In this document: positions 53,958 through 62,825 of the stretch, piece by piece
Position numbering within the stretch: the first letter of the stretch is position 1
Layout: each line of letters begins with the position of its first letter
Assembly: GCA_017430455.1 (NCBI GenBank)
Contig: JAFRMX010000020.1
Location: 1-64,000, forward strand
Origin: Oscillospiraceae bacterium
GTDB taxonomy: Bacteria > Bacillota > Clostridia > Oscillospirales > Oscillospiraceae
Reading direction: 5' to 3'
DNA length: 64,000 nt
Position numbers and translations under genes: made by a program
Notes under the pieces: generated by a model
The model's input: the letters and a program-made list of their open reading frames with translations, nothing else
The model's database searches: none
What the model was told of the DNA's origin: nothing

Positions 53958-56261
53958 ATGGGCATATTTTTATACGGCAATACGGGTACATTCAACAGAG
54001 GCTGCGAAGCGATAGTCAGAGCCTCCAAAAAGCTTCTGGGATACAGAGCGACACATCTCTGCACATCAAACCCTGAGGAGGATAAAAAGCTCTGCAGGGA
54101 TATCGGTCTGCAGATGCTTTCTTTTGTCCCGTTTTCAAGGTTACAGAATTACAAATTTGCTGCTTTAAGAAAAATAACGGGCGAGTTCACAACAGGCTTT
54201 GAGACTGCGGGAAAGCAGGTTACGGATCTTATAACTTCTGATGATCTTTGTCTTATGATAGGAGGGGATACTTACTGTTATCGTCCTCCGTATTATCATA
54301 TGGGAATGAACCGTTATTGCGAAAAGCACGGCATACCGTCCGCGCTCTGGTGCTGTTCGATAGAGAAAGACGTTATAGACCGGGAGATAATAAAAAAAGA
54401 CCTTCAGAGATACAGATATATTTTCCCGCGGGAGAGCATCACATACAACAATCTTCTTGAAGCCGGCTTTTCTCCGGAAAAGGTCATAAAGGTCTGCGAT
54501 CCGGCGTTTTCCCTGGATATCAGGGAGGTCCCTCTTCCCGAGGGCTTTGTGGACGGCAATACGGTTGGGATCAACATAAGCCCCCTGGTCGTCAAAAAGG
54601 ACAATCTAAACGCCTGGAACAACACTGTAAAAACAGCAAGATGGATACTTGACAATACCGGTATGGCGATCTGTCTTGTACCTCATGTTTACAGGCCGGA
54701 AAATGATAATCAGGATCTGGAGCTCCTGAGAAAACTGAGAGATGAACTCAAGTCGCCGAGAGTATCGATCGTTGAGGAAAACTATACCTGCGAGGAACTC
54801 AAATATATTATTTCCAGATGCCGCTTCTTCATAGGGGCGAGAACACACTCTACGATCGCAGCGTATTCAACGGGCGTTCCGTGTCTCGTTATAGGGTATT
54901 CCGTCAAATCCAGGGGAATCGCGACGGATCTATTCGGGACATACAGGGACTATGTTCTCCCTTATGATGAGCAGACTGAGGCAAACGAGCTGCTTGCCGC
55001 CTTCAGAAAGCTCATGGAAAACGAGGAGCGTATAAAGGAAAATTACGAAAAAGTCTTGCCGGATTATAAAAAGCAGCTTACCGACGCGATCGAAAAATAC
55101 ATTCCCCGATATGAGAAGATCGGGAGCTTAAGGTGTACAGGCTGCTCGGCCTGTGCTGAAGCGTGCCCAAAGGGCTGCATCTCGATGCGGAGAAACGAAA
55201 AAGGATTTTTATACCCCTCGGTCGATGAAAGCAAATGCATACACTGCGACGCCTGTCTTAAAGCCTGTCCTCTCAATAAAGAACATGGAATTGCCGGCAA
55301 AAAGAAAGCTTATTTTGGAAAAAGCTCGGACGACCGGGTCAGAAATATGAGCACCTCCGGAGGAGTATTTGCCGAATTGGCGGAGAAAACGATCTCAAGG
55401 GGCGGGATCGTCTTCGGAGCGGCCTTTTCTGAAGATCTCAAGGCGGTTAAACACACGGCAATAGAAAGAAAAGAAGATATAATAAAGCTTCAGGGCTCCA
55501 AATATGTCCAGAGCGAGATCGGGGACAGCTTCCTTCAGGCAAAACAGGAGCTTGAAAAAGGCAGAGCGGTGCTTTTCACGGGAACGCCGTGCCAGATAAA
55601 CGGGCTGAATGCATATCTCGGGAAAGAATACGACAAGCTCATCACCTGCGACATTATCTGCCACGGAGTGCCGTCTCCGGGTGCTTATGAGAAATATATT
55701 TCGGAGCTTGAAGGCGGCGCCTGCTCGAAAGCGGTCAGCGTATCATTCAGAGATAAGACGGAAGGCTGGAGAAACTATTCTTTTAAGGCGGAATTTGAGA
55801 ACGGTTCGGAATACAGGAAACTAAACGTTGAAGACCCGTATCTCAGGGCTTTTGTCGGAAATCTGGATCTGAGACCTTCCTGTCATGTGTGCAACGCCAA
55901 AGGCATCAACAGATCTTCAGACCTGACTCTTGGCGACTTCTGGGGAATGGATAAAGTCTGCCCGGAGAAAAACGACGGAAAGGGAACCTCGGTAATCTTT
56001 GCCAATACTGAAAAAGGGCTGGATCTGATCACTGAACTCAGAGAAATCATTGATATTGAAGAAATAGGATATGAAGAGGCAACGCTAAAGAATTCTTCGT
56101 ATTTTGAGGCGGCTCCCGTGAATATCAGGGCCGATGCTTTCATGGATTCATTAATAAACGGCAAAAGCTTCAGCAAAAGCGTTGAAAGAGCGTTTTATGT
56201 GAGTCCTGTAAAGGTCGCGGCTTCAAAGGTAAAAAAGACGGTATTTAAACATATAAAATGA
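53958..56261 (+). CDS. Polysaccharide pyruvyl transferase fused to FrhB-like iron-sulfur protein
   Basis: A 767-residue fusion. The N-terminal 385 residues match polysaccharide pyruvyl transferases (GIFLYGNTGTFNRGCEAIV, MIGGDTYCYRPPYY, GARTHSTIAAYSTGVPCLVI), which add a pyruvate ketal to sugars. From residue 393 come two 4Fe-4S ferredoxin motifs (CTGCSACAEACPKG, and CIHCDACLKACPL from 427), then a FrhB-type domain (MSTSGGVFAELAE, FTGTPCQINGLNAYLG, CDIICHGVPSPGAYEKYI). FrhB-like genes often neighbour pyruvyl-transferase genes in EPS loci; here they are one chain. The role of the redox half is unknown. Only the ATG at 53958, with GGAAG upstream, fits the promoter start. Confidence 0.9.
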   Translation: MGIFLYGNTGTFNRGCEAIVRASKKLLGYRATHLCTSNPEEDKKLCRDIGLQMLSFVPFSRLQNYKFAALRKITGEFTTGFETAGKQVTDLITSDDLCLMIGGDTYCYRPPYYHMGMNRYCEKHGIPSALWCCSIEKDVIDREIIKKDLQRYRYIFPRESITYNNLLEAGFSPEKVIKVCDPAFSLDIREVPLPEGFVDGNTVGINISPLVVKKDNLNAWNNTVKTARWILDNTGMAICLVPHVYRPENDNQDLELLRKLRDELKSPRVSIVEENYTCEELKYIISRCRFFIGARTHSTIAAYSTGVPCLVIGYSVKSRGIATDLFGTYRDYVLPYDEQTEANELLAAFRKLMENEERIKENYEKVLPDYKKQLTDAIEKYIPRYEKIGSLRCTGCSACAEACPKGCISMRRNEKGFLYPSVDESKCIHCDACLKACPLNKEHGIAGKKKAYFGKSSDDRVRNMSTSGGVFAELAEKTISRGGIVFGAAFSEDLKAVKHTAIERKEDIIKLQGSKYVQSEIGDSFLQAKQELEKGRAVLFTGTPCQINGLNAYLGKEYDKLITCDIICHGVPSPGAYEKYISELEGGACSKAVSVSFRDKTEGWRNYSFKAEFENGSEYRKLNVEDPYLRAFVGNLDLRPSCHVCNAKGINRSSDLTLGDFWGMDKVCPEKNDGKGTSVIFANTEKGLDLITELREIIDIEEIGYEEATLKNSSYFEAAPVNIRADAFMDSLINGKSFSKSVERAFYVSPVKVAASKVKKTVFKHIK

Positions 56262-57130
56262 TAAAACAGCTGAAACGCGCAATACTTATAACGGACAAAA
56301 AACTGTTTGGCGGGGTATTGGCCAAAGCCCTTGACAGGAATAAAGAGGATTTTTTCCACAACATAAGCTCTGTCACGCTTTTCGAACCGGTCTCGGATCT
56401 CATTTTGATGCAGACGGATGAATGTTTATACAGAATGGCATATTCTTCAGATTCCGAAGACCCTCTCGTATGTGACAGAAATCTGCAGATCGTAAGCGGG
56501 CTTGGAAGTCTCAAAAAAGCGTATGAAAGCGATGAAGATCTTATAGCGACTGAAGTCAGGGATACAGAGACCGGGGCAGATAACGGAGAGATCGCGGAAT
56601 CGGAGGAGATTCCCGAAATAAGAAGCTCCTGCAAAAATAAGACCGGAAATTACTATTGCATACTCTTTCCCCCTGCAGCGGAATTCTTTGGAGATATTGT
56701 AAAAGATATAGCCTCTTTTGAAGCGGACAATATTTTTGTACGGTCTTTTGAAGAGATAGAAACGACAAAAGAGAGTTTGTCGGCGTTCGTCAGAGCGATC
56801 TACGCGAAGGACAGCATCCGGCAGAAAGACCTCGAGACAAAGCTCTCACACATCGTCGACGCGACAGAAAAATATGTACTCGGAATCGTTTCCATAGATG
56901 TAACAGATCCGCGTTACAGGGCAAAAAAAGACAACGGCATGCCTGAACCGGCCGCGATTATAGATCTTAAAAACGCGATAAGAGCAAAATACAGAGATGC
57001 CGCTCCGAATCTCCACAAAGAATACAAATATGAATATGCCCACGATGTTGTGATACACACAACAGATAATTATATAATAAATACTGTGTGCAGAGATGCC
57101 GTCTCTGCTTTGAAACAGGGGAGAATATGA
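56258..57130 (+). CDS. Unrecognised protein of the second EPS segment
   Basis: A 290-residue soluble protein that I cannot place. The N-terminal 60 residues contain FFHNISSVTLFEPVSDLI. A Glu-rich unstructured stretch (about 90-125) follows. The C-terminal part (about 170-285) is the most structured and ends with KYEYAHDVVIHTTDNYIIN, a His/Asp/Asn-rich phrase. No membrane segment is visible. It overlaps both neighbours by four bases (ATGA), so it is co-translated with the pyruvyl-transferase fusion and a deacetylase, and probably supports glycan modification. Confidence 0.65.
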   Translation: MIKQLKRAILITDKKLFGGVLAKALDRNKEDFFHNISSVTLFEPVSDLILMQTDECLYRMAYSSDSEDPLVCDRNLQIVSGLGSLKKAYESDEDLIATEVRDTETGADNGEIAESEEIPEIRSSCKNKTGNYYCILFPPAAEFFGDIVKDIASFEADNIFVRSFEEIETTKESLSAFVRAIYAKDSIRQKDLETKLSHIVDATEKYVLGIVSIDVTDPRYRAKKDNGMPEPAAIIDLKNAIRAKYRDAAPNLHKEYKYEYAHDVVIHTTDNYIINTVCRDAVSALKQGRI

Positions 57131-58113
57131 ACGGAATAATGACCATTTCGCTGGATTTTGAGATGATGTGGGGTTATCTGGACTGCAGCGATATAAACGG
57201 ATACGGAGACAATGTCCTGGGCGGGAAAAAAGCAATTCCCCGGATATTGGAATTGTTTACACAGTATGGGGTCCATGCCACATGGGGCGTCGTCGGTCTC
57301 ATATACAAAAGCGGCATCGAAGAGGCAAAAAAGACGATCCCGGAAAAGCTGCCCACATATAAAAACCCGAAATACTCGGCATACAGCTATCTCGACGGTA
57401 TAAAGCCTGAAGAAAACAGGTATTTCTTTGCACCTGAACTTATCGGGCTAATAAGAAATGCTCCGTATCAGGAGATAGCGACACACACCTATTCCCACTT
57501 CTACTGTGTGGAGAAAGGGCAGACTGTAGAGCAGTTTGAGGAAGATCTGAGGACGGCTCTCGCAATTGCAGCAGAAAACGGGGATACCGGAATAAAGAGC
57601 ATTATATTTCCGCGAAACCAGGGGAACCCGGATTACGCGAAAGTGCTTGCAGAAAACGGCATTACGGCATATCGGGGGAATGAAGAGGGGATTCTTTATC
57701 AGCCTTCCGGATTTGAAGACAGCAGAAATATCTTGAGGCGCGCTGTCAGGCTCCTTGATGCTTATATAAACCTTTCGGGATATCACTGCAAAGATATTCG
57801 GGAATTAAACGAAGACGGGATCGTGAACGTAACGGCAAGCAGATATATGAGGCCGTATTCGAAGCCGCGCGCGTTTTTGGAGGGTCTTCGGCTTGAAAGA
57901 ATTAAAAAGCAGATGACTTATGCCGCTGAGAACGGGAGACTGTTTCACCTCTGGTGGCATCCCCACGATTTCGGCCTGAATACGGATAAAAACCTTGCAA
58001 ATCTGAAAGATATTCTGGAGCACTATGAGTTCCTGAATCAAAAATACGGCTTTGAGTCTAAAAACATCGGAGAAGTTGCAGAGATCTGCATTAACGGGAG
58101 AGAAGATATTTGA
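57127..58113 (+). CDS. Polysaccharide deacetylase family protein
   Basis: A 328-residue NodB-type protein with ISLDFEMMWGY near the start, ATWGVVGLIYK, ATHTYSHFYC and LFHLWWHPHDFG. The acidic-His pairing of CE4 enzymes is present in altered form (Asp-Phe-Glu for the usual Asp-Asp), as in the DUF2334/PgdA-like relatives common in EPS clusters. The ATG at 57127 has AGGGGAGA upstream and overlaps the preceding stop. No secretion signal is seen. It could trim an N-acetyl group of a sugar intermediate. Confidence 0.85.
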   Translation: MNGIMTISLDFEMMWGYLDCSDINGYGDNVLGGKKAIPRILELFTQYGVHATWGVVGLIYKSGIEEAKKTIPEKLPTYKNPKYSAYSYLDGIKPEENRYFFAPELIGLIRNAPYQEIATHTYSHFYCVEKGQTVEQFEEDLRTALAIAAENGDTGIKSIIFPRNQGNPDYAKVLAENGITAYRGNEEGILYQPSGFEDSRNILRRAVRLLDAYINLSGYHCKDIRELNEDGIVNVTASRYMRPYSKPRAFLEGLRLERIKKQMTYAAENGRLFHLWWHPHDFGLNTDKNLANLKDILEHYEFLNQKYGFESKNIGEVAEICINGREDI

Positions 58114-59228
58114 ATATTCTTATCATCAGATCAAATCCGGTGGCACCTGACCCGAGAGTGGAGAAGGAAGCCGCGTCTCTGGCAAAAAGCGGGCATAATG
58201 TTGAGATCCTCGCCTGGGACAGGAGTTCAGATCATGCTTTAACAGATGAATCTCTGGAGCTCAACGGTTATACGGTCAGGATCTGCAGAGCGGGTATCAA
58301 GGCACCGACGGGAGCAGGTATTAAAAACATTTTCAATATTCTGAAATATCAGCAGGTGATCCGCGGCTTTATAAAGAGCCGTAAGGGGAGATATGACGCG
58401 ATCCACGCCTGTGATTTTGATACCGCGTTTCCCGCTTTTATTGCCAGGTCCCCCGGAACAAGATTTGTCTACGATATTTTCGATTACTATGTTGACGGGT
58501 ATAATGTACCGCGAATTGCAAAAGGGATAGTTGAAAAATGTGAGACCGGTATTATCAATAAAGCGGATGCTGTAATAATCTGTTCCGAAATGCGCAGACA
58601 GCAGATAGCCGGAAGCAGACCGAAACGTCTGTATGTGGTCCATAATACTCCCGCAAAGTTCGACTTTGTTTCTGAAAACGGCAAAACCCCGGATACAGAC
58701 AGAATAAAGCTCGCGTACATCGGGAACCTTGAGGAAGAACGGAACATTCCGGAAATGTGCGAATTTGTTGCAGAACACCCCGGATTTGAACTTCATATAG
58801 CAGGGTTCGGATACTATGCGGATAAGGTGAGAGAGTATTCCGAAAAATATCAGAACATAGTATGGTATGGAAGGATAAACTATGAAGAAGCCGTTAAGCT
58901 CGAAAGTTCCTGTGATATAATGCCTGCCCTGTACGATCCGAAAAACAGGAATAACAGATTCGCGGCACCAAATAAGTTTTATGAAGCCCTGCTTCTCGGA
59001 AAACCGCTTCTGATGGCGAAGGGTTCAGGTATGTCTGAATATGTCGAAGAATACGGGCTGGGTGTTGTAGCACCTTTTGAAGATTTCGGCGCGGGGCTTG
59101 TTAAACTGGCAGAGATGCGGGACATCTGGCCAGAAATATCGGTAAACGGGAAAAAGCTCTATGATGAAATGTTTTCCTGGAATATCATGGAAAAAAGATT
59201 GCTGGATCTGTATGAGGACATAAAGTGA
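58110..59228 (+). CDS. Glycosyltransferase family 4 (WbuB-like)
   Basis: Opens NILIIRSNPVAPDPRVEKEA, the start of the RfaB/WbuB-like GT4 group. The donor domain carries IKLAYIGNLEEERNIPEM and NRFAAPNKFYEALLLGKPLL, the motif variant of this group that lacks EX7E. The TTG start overlaps the deacetylase stop (TTGA) with a weak ribosome site. Sugar unknown; N-acetyl-fucosamine is used by some relatives. Confidence 0.86.
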   Translation: MNILIIRSNPVAPDPRVEKEAASLAKSGHNVEILAWDRSSDHALTDESLELNGYTVRICRAGIKAPTGAGIKNIFNILKYQQVIRGFIKSRKGRYDAIHACDFDTAFPAFIARSPGTRFVYDIFDYYVDGYNVPRIAKGIVEKCETGIINKADAVIICSEMRRQQIAGSRPKRLYVVHNTPAKFDFVSENGKTPDTDRIKLAYIGNLEEERNIPEMCEFVAEHPGFELHIAGFGYYADKVREYSEKYQNIVWYGRINYEEAVKLESSCDIMPALYDPKNRNNRFAAPNKFYEALLLGKPLLMAKGSGMSEYVEEYGLGVVAPFEDFGAGLVKLAEMRDIWPEISVNGKKLYDEMFSWNIMEKRLLDLYEDIK

Positions 59229-60277
59229 AGATCCTTTTTGTTAATGAGAATCTGGACTATGGAGGAGCGGGCAAAGTACTGGTCTGGCTTGCAAATTCTC
59301 TCGCCGAGAACGGTTATGAGGTGACTTTTCTCACATACCGGAAAGGCAAAGAGAGATTAAGCCTCACAGATAATATCCGTAAAACACAGTTCATTTTTAA
59401 TGAAGAAGAATCGGGAGCAAGGAATGTTATAAAGACTGCAGTCCTGCTCAGGAAATATCTCAAAGAGAACAGCTTTGACATTGCTGTAGCATTCTCGGAG
59501 CCGTCTCAGACGAGACTTGCCGTTGCAGCAGCCGGATTGAATACCAGGTGTGTTTTTTCGCAGAGGCTGGATCCTTATACTGTTGAAAAGAAAGTCCTGA
59601 TGAAACTCGTATACAGCGGAGCAGATTATTTCGTATTTCAGACCGAAGGAGCAAGGCAGTATTATTCTGAGAAGATCAGGAAAAGGAGTACGGTTATTCC
59701 CAATCCGGTTATTCCGACAGGAACAGCTGCTTTAACAGAAGACAGGCAAAAGAAAATAGTATCTGTGGGCAGACTGGATATCTTCCAGAAGAGACAGGAT
59801 CTGCTTATAGAGGCGTTCAAAAAAATAGCAGCAGACTATCCTGATTTTATTCTTGAGTTTATCGGAGACGGGCCTGACATGGAAAAACTAAAAGCTATGT
59901 CCTCGGATATGACTGACAGAATACTGTTTCCTGGCGTCTCGGAAAGTGTTCAGAAAGATATAAGAAAAGCCTCAATGTTTGTACTGAGCTCCGATTTCGA
60001 GGGCATTCCAAATGCCCTGATGGAAGCTATGTCGCTTGGGGTACCTTGTATTTCCACGGACTGCAGACCCGGAGGGGCAGCAGAAATTCTTACAGACGGA
60101 GAAAACGGACTGCTTGTGCCCGCTGGCGATTCAGATAAGCTGGCGGAAGCAATGAGAAAATATATGGACGATCCTGAGTTTGCGGAGCAGATGGGAAGGA
60201 ATGCGATGAATATTGCTGAAACATTTTCTCAGGAAAAGATACTGGATCAGTGGATCTCTGTTATAGAGCGGGTATAA
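59225..60277 (+). CDS. Glycosyltransferase family 4
   Basis: Opens KILFVNENLDYGGAGKVLVW. The donor domain has KIVSVGRLDIFQKRQDLLIEAF and EX7E (EGIPNALME), with STDCRPGGAAEILTDGENGL at the phosphate-binding end. This layout matches the GT4 group that includes PglH/PglJ-like GalNAc transferases. The GTG start overlaps the preceding stop (GTGA). A WecB gene follows four bases later. Confidence 0.87.
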   Translation: MKILFVNENLDYGGAGKVLVWLANSLAENGYEVTFLTYRKGKERLSLTDNIRKTQFIFNEEESGARNVIKTAVLLRKYLKENSFDIAVAFSEPSQTRLAVAAAGLNTRCVFSQRLDPYTVEKKVLMKLVYSGADYFVFQTEGARQYYSEKIRKRSTVIPNPVIPTGTAALTEDRQKKIVSVGRLDIFQKRQDLLIEAFKKIAADYPDFILEFIGDGPDMEKLKAMSSDMTDRILFPGVSESVQKDIRKASMFVLSSDFEGIPNALMEAMSLGVPCISTDCRPGGAAEILTDGENGLLVPAGDSDKLAEAMRKYMDDPEFAEQMGRNAMNIAETFSQEKILDQWISVIERV

Positions 60278-60281
60278 GGAA

Positions 60282-61388
60282 ATGAAAACAATATTGTTGA
60301 TTTTCGGCACGAGACCCGAGGCAATAAAAATGTGCCCGGTTGTAAACGAGCTGAAAACAAGGAACAATATAAATACCGTTGTATGTGTTACGGGTCAGCA
60401 CAGGGAGATGCTGGACCAGGTCCTGGATGTTTTCGGCGTTGCTCCGGATTACGACCTTTCAATAATGAAAGAAAATCAGGACCTTTTTGATATTACATCC
60501 AATATATTGAACAGGATAGGCGCGGTTCTGGATAAGGTTAAGCCCGATGTTGTACTTGTACACGGGGATACCACGACTACATTTATAGCTGCTCTAGCTG
60601 CCTTCTATAAACAGATCCCTGTCGGGCATGTGGAGGCCGGGCTGAGAACATACGACATCTATTCACCTTACCCTGAAGAATTCAACCGCCAGGCGACCGA
60701 GATAATAAGCAGATATAATTTCGCGCCAACTGAAAGAGCAGCAAATAATCTTTTCAACGAGGGGAAAGACCCGAAAACGGTATATATCACAGGCAATACC
60801 GCGATCGACGCGCTGAAAACGACTGTAAAGGAAGACTATTCGCACCCTGTTCTTGATTGGGCGGAAGGATCGAAACTTATCCTTATAACCGCACACAGGA
60901 GAGAAAATCTCGGGGAGCCGATGCACCGGATGTTCAGGGCGATCCGAAGGGTACTTGATGAATTTGAAGATGTTAAAGCAGTTTATCCTGTGCACAGAAA
61001 TCCGAAAGTAAGGCAGATCGCTGAGAAAGAATTCTCCGGATGCGGGAAGATAAAGCTCATTGAACCTCTCGATGTACTCGATTTTCATAATTTTATGAAG
61101 AAAAGCTTTCTGATTCTTACTGACAGCGGCGGAATACAGGAAGAAGCCCCGTCCTTGGGGAAGCCTGTACTTGTTATGCGCGATACCACCGAGCGCCCGG
61201 AAGGGATCGAAGCCGGAACATTGAAGCTCGTGGGAACTGATGAGGAAACTGTATACAGCGAAACGAAACGGCTCCTTGAAGACCCCGATTCATATGAGCT
61301 TATGGCAAGAGCGTCAAACCCGTACGGGGACGGTAAAACCAGCATAAGGATCGCCGACATTCTTGAGTTCGGCAGAACAGAGGTCTGA
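60282..61388 (+). CDS. wecB: UDP-N-acetylglucosamine 2-epimerase (non-hydrolysing)
   Basis: Interconverts UDP-GlcNAc and UDP-ManNAc. The 368 residues carry LLIFGTRPEAIKMCPVVNEL, VCVTGQHREMLDQVLDVFG, VHGDTTTTFIAALAAFY, VGHVEAGLRT, ITAHRRENLGEP, LTDSGGIQEEAPSLGKPVLV and RDTTERPEGIEAGT, all the hallmarks of the WecB/MnaA family. No WecC dehydrogenase is in the window, so UDP-ManNAc may be used directly, or for linkage to wall teichoic acid, or WecC may lie beyond the edge. Confidence 0.96.
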   Translation: MKTILLIFGTRPEAIKMCPVVNELKTRNNINTVVCVTGQHREMLDQVLDVFGVAPDYDLSIMKENQDLFDITSNILNRIGAVLDKVKPDVVLVHGDTTTTFIAALAAFYKQIPVGHVEAGLRTYDIYSPYPEEFNRQATEIISRYNFAPTERAANNLFNEGKDPKTVYITGNTAIDALKTTVKEDYSHPVLDWAEGSKLILITAHRRENLGEPMHRMFRAIRRVLDEFEDVKAVYPVHRNPKVRQIAEKEFSGCGKIKLIEPLDVLDFHNFMKKSFLILTDSGGIQEEAPSLGKPVLVMRDTTERPEGIEAGTLKLVGTDEETVYSETKRLLEDPDSYELMARASNPYGDGKTSIRIADILEFGRTEV

Positions 61389-61391
61389 ATC

Positions 61392-62825
61392 GTGGAGAAT
61401 CTGACAACAGGGAAAAATGTTAATAAGTATTGGCCCTGGATACATGCATTCGGCTTTTTTGTGCTGTTTGCCATGCAGATGACCCAATACTACTACTGCA
61501 ATTTTTACGCGATCTGGTTTCCGAACAGATACGCCGCTGTGACATGTCTCTTTGTCATATTATATTACGCGGTAAGACGATTCAGAGACGGTCATGAGAC
61601 AAACATATTGACTTCATATGCCGTGTGGGTGCTTATAACAAGAATTATTAACGGTTATTTTTTTGATGAGGATGATCTTCTCTTTACCGTCGGAATGTTT
61701 ATCTGTGTTCTGGCGATGGCACTTCCTTTTCAGTTCGAAAGGAGGAACAGGCAGGCGGTTTTCAATGTCTTTACAGGCGTATTCTTCGGGGTGATAACTT
61801 TCGTATCTGCAGTGGGTATATACGCGGCGCTGGTACAGCGGTCGATAGATATCAGGTTCTTGGGCAAGACCCTGAATGCCGCCGTGTTCTGGCATGATGA
61901 CGGTATTTTCAGACTGAGAATAGCGGACGCGCATGCAAATACAGGCGCCTGCTGGGCTTTTCTCGGAATGACTCTGGCAGCAAACAGATTTTTTGCAGCA
62001 AAAAAGATGTGGCTTAAAACGGTTCTTGCAGTTGCTGCAGCTATCGATTTTATTGCAATGTGCCTTACAAATTGCAGGACCATGTTTGCCGCTTTTTCAA
62101 TATGCTTTGCAGTATTCATATTCATTTTGGCAGACAGGAAGCCGGTAAAATACAATAATAAAAAAAGAGTGCTTGCCTTTGTTCTTTCTCTTGTTATTAT
62201 TTCGCCGCTTGCATACAAGAGCATAGATTGGACATTAAAGGGCGTAAACGCGGTCTCAAATATTATCTGTTCTGAATATCTGAGCGATGCCGAAACGGCA
62301 AACACCGAAAATACAGACGGAGATACAACACTTTTTGAAAACAGCAGAGATGTTCTTGGTGAAGGATCCACACTACGACCAAGGATATTGATATGGAAGA
62401 GCGCAGTTATTACGATTCGGCAGCAACCGGAAAGACTCCTGATAGGCAGCAGTGAAGCAAGGCTCAGTGAGGTGTCGGATGCAAGTGAAGGAATTAATTT
62501 CCACGTATATCATTACCATAATATGTTTTTGAATACTCTGATGCTGACAGGTGTTCCCGGGCTTGTCATTGTACTTGCTTTTCTGTACATACTCATAAGA
62601 AAAATACTGCTTCTTCTTTTCAGCAGGAAAGAGGAAGCGTCGCTTGCAGAAAAAACTCTTGTCATCCCGCTCATCGGCCTTATAGGATACGGCGCGACAT
62701 TGGAGGTGCTTCTGTTTACGGAGACCGATATCAGAGCTTTTGCGTTCTTCTTTATAGCGGGAATATTGCTTGCCGAATGCAGGGATTTCGAGATTGGGAA
62801 ACGGGACAGCGATAATGGCGATTAA
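61392..62825 (+). CDS. Wzy/WaaL-type polymerase-like membrane protein (copy 2)
   Basis: A 477-residue protein with about 11 membrane segments and a long outer loop (about 285-380). The phrase FHVYHYHNMFLNTLMLTGVPG is the conserved HN-type motif of O-antigen ligase/polymerase proteins. It should polymerise or ligate the second repeat unit. The GTG start has AGAGG eight bases upstream. It shares no close likeness with the minus-strand Wzy-like protein. Confidence 0.83.
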   Translation: MENLTTGKNVNKYWPWIHAFGFFVLFAMQMTQYYYCNFYAIWFPNRYAAVTCLFVILYYAVRRFRDGHETNILTSYAVWVLITRIINGYFFDEDDLLFTVGMFICVLAMALPFQFERRNRQAVFNVFTGVFFGVITFVSAVGIYAALVQRSIDIRFLGKTLNAAVFWHDDGIFRLRIADAHANTGACWAFLGMTLAANRFFAAKKMWLKTVLAVAAAIDFIAMCLTNCRTMFAAFSICFAVFIFILADRKPVKYNNKKRVLAFVLSLVIISPLAYKSIDWTLKGVNAVSNIICSEYLSDAETANTENTDGDTTLFENSRDVLGEGSTLRPRILIWKSAVITIRQQPERLLIGSSEARLSEVSDASEGINFHVYHYHNMFLNTLMLTGVPGLVIVLAFLYILIRKILLLLFSRKEEASLAEKTLVIPLIGLIGYGATLEVLLFTETDIRAFAFFFIAGILLAECRDFEIGKRDSDNGD

